The notes under the pieces were generated by a model. That model searched no databases and was not told where the DNA came from. It saw only the letters and a program-made list of their open reading frames with translations. A stretch of 64,000 bases of DNA from Pholiota molesta (taxonomy: Eukaryota; Basidiomycota; Agaricomycetes; Agaricales; Strophariaceae): the NCBI GenBank assembly GCA_014925825.1, contig JACGCK010000180.1, positions 25,439-89,438 on the forward strand. The letters are read 5' to 3'. Shown here piece after piece: positions 61,409-64,000 of the stretch. Within the stretch, counting starts at the first letter, position 1; every line of letters begins with the position of its first letter. Made by a program: the position numbers and the translations under genes.

Positions 61409-62290
61409 TCAGTGATAATTTCGAAACTTGAAACTGGACCAACTCACCTTGGTATCGCCCCACTGTCGTCTTTGCGGAATGCTTGAGATCGTGGAACATC
61501 CGAACCAACGTTTCCATTTTGCAGTGGAGAAGATCGATAACGAAGGAAAATCTTCCCGAAGTCGATGTCGATCCTCAAGGTGTATCAAAGTCGACAATAT
61601 ATTGCGCTGCATCAATGATGCGTCGACTAGACTTTTCGAGATCGGTGATATCTTGCAGGCAACTTATGGAAGGCCGGTTTTGCCAATGCAGCTCGGCCTG
61701 TTGCTTTTTCTCCTCGAATTCATTATACAGCAGGACGATGCGTGCATATTCTGCTTGGAGATCTCGGAGCATCCTGTGACCTAAAATACGTCAAAAGATC
61801 AATAAAACGGCTTATCCATGACATCGGAGGAATCAAACACTAACCAAAGGATTCTGTAACGGGTGTGGAAGACTGCGCAGACTCCGATCAATGCGCGCTG
61901 CGCTCCGCAAATCCAGGATGTTTGGCGCGTATCACGGACACCCGTCGCCATCACCTCATCAGTGCTTGCCGAACCATGACTGGGGTGTCGCTGCTCCTCC
62001 GGCCGAGAGTAAGGCTTTGGTTGGCGAGTTTGCTTCTCGACTTTCGGAGAGCCGTTGCCGACTCGCAGGAGGTGCTAGGGGCTCGATTCCACTGAGCCAT
62101 GATGCTATCCGCGCGGTAAATTCGTCTTGGGCAGACTTAGGGGCGACATTGGTGGGGTAGAGCTCGTAGCTCACTGTGCGTGTGGCTACGTGGGGGCATT
62201 GCGAGACATCGTTATCTCTGACGTTTTCGAGGAGAGGAGCGATTCTGGGAGGTGGATCGGAGGAACCCCTGGCAAACTTATAGGCGGTTC
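61409..62290 (-). CDS. Unrecognised minus-strand gene, incomplete model
   Basis: Two stretches look coding on the minus strand. One is at about 62250-61960 (YELYPTNVAPKSAQDEFTAR and then ASRQRLSESREANSPTKALL). The other is at about 61780-61575 (MLRDLQAEYARIVLLYNEFE, DLEKSSRRIIDAAQYIVDFD), a strongly helical, coiled-coil-like segment. The second is followed by ETLVRMFHDLKHSAKTTVGR at about 61530-61450 and a GTGAGT donor. The junction near 61950-61800 has several possible splice choices and none is clearly best. I do not recognise the family; a small coiled-coil protein is the most that can be said. Confidence 0.4.
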
Positions 62291-62486
62291 GTCGTGAACG
62301 GAGAAAGAGAAGGTGACAATGAGAAAGGCGAGGTCTACTTATATATGTTGGTAAGTGAAAGGGGCTTTTGTCCATATATGATACATGCAGGGCGACGTCC
62401 ACCGTTAAAGCGCATGTCAACATCCCTGGTCCTGATGCAATCGATATTGATGCGAAGTATATTGTAGAATCGTGCCCATTGCTCAT

Positions 62487-63794
62487 GTTCTGCCCATTTT
62501 CCGCTCAAACCGGTCCATTTTCAGACGTTTTTTTCTTTTCCAACTTGGCCATGACCAGGCATGCATGAACATTTATGAATTTGTATCAGAATCACTAGGC
62601 TACGTGTCTTGAAGTTCTGGCAACCGTATGCTACCGTATGTACATAACTCTACTCAAGCGACCCTAGTGGTGGTCGTTGTGCCTACCGTTGGTCGAATAG
62701 GTTCGACTAAGGCATCACTTAAATTCACTTAGTGATCAATTCTGACAAGCAGGAATGATAATTTAAGTAAAGCACCTCTGCGAAATCCGAAGATGAGTGT
62801 CAAGGAAAGGACTAAAAGTGCCAAGTGGTGCTCGGATGATTCGGATGACCGCTGATGACCGCTGCAAGTTTTTTTTTTGCCAATGGCCCGGCAGGTTTCT
62901 TTGCTACGTTTGAAGTGGGCCCACCTTCAGCTACTTAGCCACGTCTACTACATAATCCACTGATAATTCCACAACGTCCACTGCATGATGTGAGGTTGTG
63001 AACGTTGTGAATGATACTTGGTCGATTATTGTAAAGCTTGATTTTTAGTTTTATATCATAGCAAGCTCGATCGCCGTTCCAAAGCTTGTTTATTTTGTGT
63101 CAATCCTCAGGCCTGTTTCCATATTTTGGCGTCGTGGTCAACACATGGCAGGGTTAACTGATAACTGGTGGAATGTAAGTATGTATGACAGCACTCACGA
63201 CAGCCGTAAAAACGGTGCGGAACGCCGGCACCGTCGGCGGGTCCAAAAGACCCTGAAATGACACGGTTTCTGGAATCTGAAGACAGCTATTGTCAAAGCG
63301 CTAGACCGCCTCGTACTTTTCGTTCGATTGACGTTGTCCACTGTTCTGAGCGGCATGGTAAAGTGGGGCAGAGCAGGGTCGTCGCGTGAATTGGGTGTTA
63401 AATCGATAAATAAAGCAGTAATTTGGATTGAAATACATATACATAGCAAGCTTCACGACCGGAGTTGAGCGAGAACACGGCCTGCGCTTGGCCTGCGCTT
63501 AGGGAACAATCAAACTATCTAATCTTCGGTTTTTGCCGGTTCTCTCTATCAATTTCAACTTCGTGCGACACAACAGCGCTTAGCACTCGGCCTTCCATGC
63601 TTCAATAATTTTGCTCATATTTCGGATGCGAATTGACTAACCAGTGGATACACTTATGAATTTAACAGGTTGGAGGTTTGATTTATAGAAGTACCACAGT
63701 CTATGGATTCGAATCAGCGCTCTGCCACTACCCTCTGTCTGCATGGAACAACCAATTTTAAAAGCTTCAGTGAAACTATCGGATGCAACCACAA
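62487..63794. other. AT-rich region without a supported gene
   Basis: No frame with coding character is seen, and no terminal repeats. A 10-base T run is at about 62869-62878. A tRNA B-box-like GATTCGAATC word near 63707 is discussed among the rejected items. Confidence 0.4.
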
Positions 63795-63992
63795 CTAATC
63801 CGATTTAGGATCAGTAGCCTTCGTTCCCAATTTCTTCAGAATCTTACCACCGCCACGATAGGACACATGATCGCGCCACGGTAATTTCCTTTGGAGAGCC
63901 TACAGATTCCCTTTTATCCAGTATAGATCGTAAGACTGTACCTTTCTTGCAACATTCCAATCAACGACGCTCCTTTCTCGATATTCTGACAT
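63795..63992 (-). CDS. Very small basic protein, or 3' end of a larger gene
   Basis: Two exons, 63992-63942 and 63899-63795, encode 51 residues with a 42-nt intron (GTACAG donor, CTGTAG acceptor). The protein is MSEYRERSVVDWNVARK joined to ALQRKLPWRDHVSYRGGGKI, ending KATDPKSD. The frame upstream of the ATG stays open to the window edge (at least two codons), so this may be the C-terminus of a longer protein. Composition is Lys/Arg-rich and coding-like. I do not recognise the family. Confidence 0.4.
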
Positions 63993-64000
63993 GCTCTTAA

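Noticed and set aside
63680..63760. A tRNA-like stretch on the minus strand (GGCAGAGCGC followed by GATTCGAATCC).
   Set aside because: The A-box-like and B-box-like words are only a few bases apart, so no cloverleaf can form; at most a fragment of an old tRNA-derived element.

Overview
The window is nuclear DNA of a filamentous fungus, almost certainly an Agaricomycete basidiomycete. Genes are split by many 45-60 nt introns with GTRNGT donors and CTRAY branch points. The gene families fit this group: NACHT/ankyrin NLRs, a GT61 (DUF563) glycosyltransferase, DHA1 transporters and F-box-like orphan proteins. The species cannot be named from sequence alone.

Layout. Positions 1-6211 hold a very GC-rich, low-complexity PH-domain gene (+) whose 5' end lies upstream. 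From 6.2 to 31.8 kb the DNA is accessory and repeat-rich. It contains one intact C2-like/NACHT/ankyrin NLR gene (19257-24494, -, 12 exons, 21 near-identical ankyrin repeats). It also contains an intact but N-terminal-only paralogue (7427-8832, -, 351 aa). A duplicated block lies upstream of both genes (about 9.85-10.85 and 24.95-26.1 kb), with smaller copies at about 18.0, 29.5 and 30.05 kb. A decayed repeat array fills 13.1-17.0 kb. From 31.9 to 60.9 kb the DNA is ordinary and gene-dense: WD40 protein with membrane segments (-), cytochrome P450 (-), MFS transporter (-), GT61 glycosyltransferase (-), histone H2A (-), Atp10-like assembly factor (+), SDR oxidoreductase (+), alpha/beta hydrolase of the proline iminopeptidase type (+), intronless F-box-like protein (+), HECT_2/UBE3D-like protein (-) and DUF155/RMD1-like protein (+). 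From 61.4 to 64 kb only a poorly resolved minus-strand gene and the 3' end or whole of a very small gene can be supported.

Working together. The housekeeping genes appear unrelated in pathway. H2A/ATP10 and HECT_2/DUF155 are divergent pairs whose intergenic regions each carry a CACGTG site. The most interesting part is the NLR neighbourhood: a full receptor, a truncated copy that keeps its N-terminal domain and all of its splice sites, and shared flanking duplications. This looks like a young, actively rearranging self/non-self recognition locus.

Limits. Splice sites and families were assigned by eye and no database search was possible. Exon boundaries quoted exactly were checked for reading-frame phase. 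The PH, P450, MFS, GT61, WD40 and HECT_2 models are less completely resolved in the middle.
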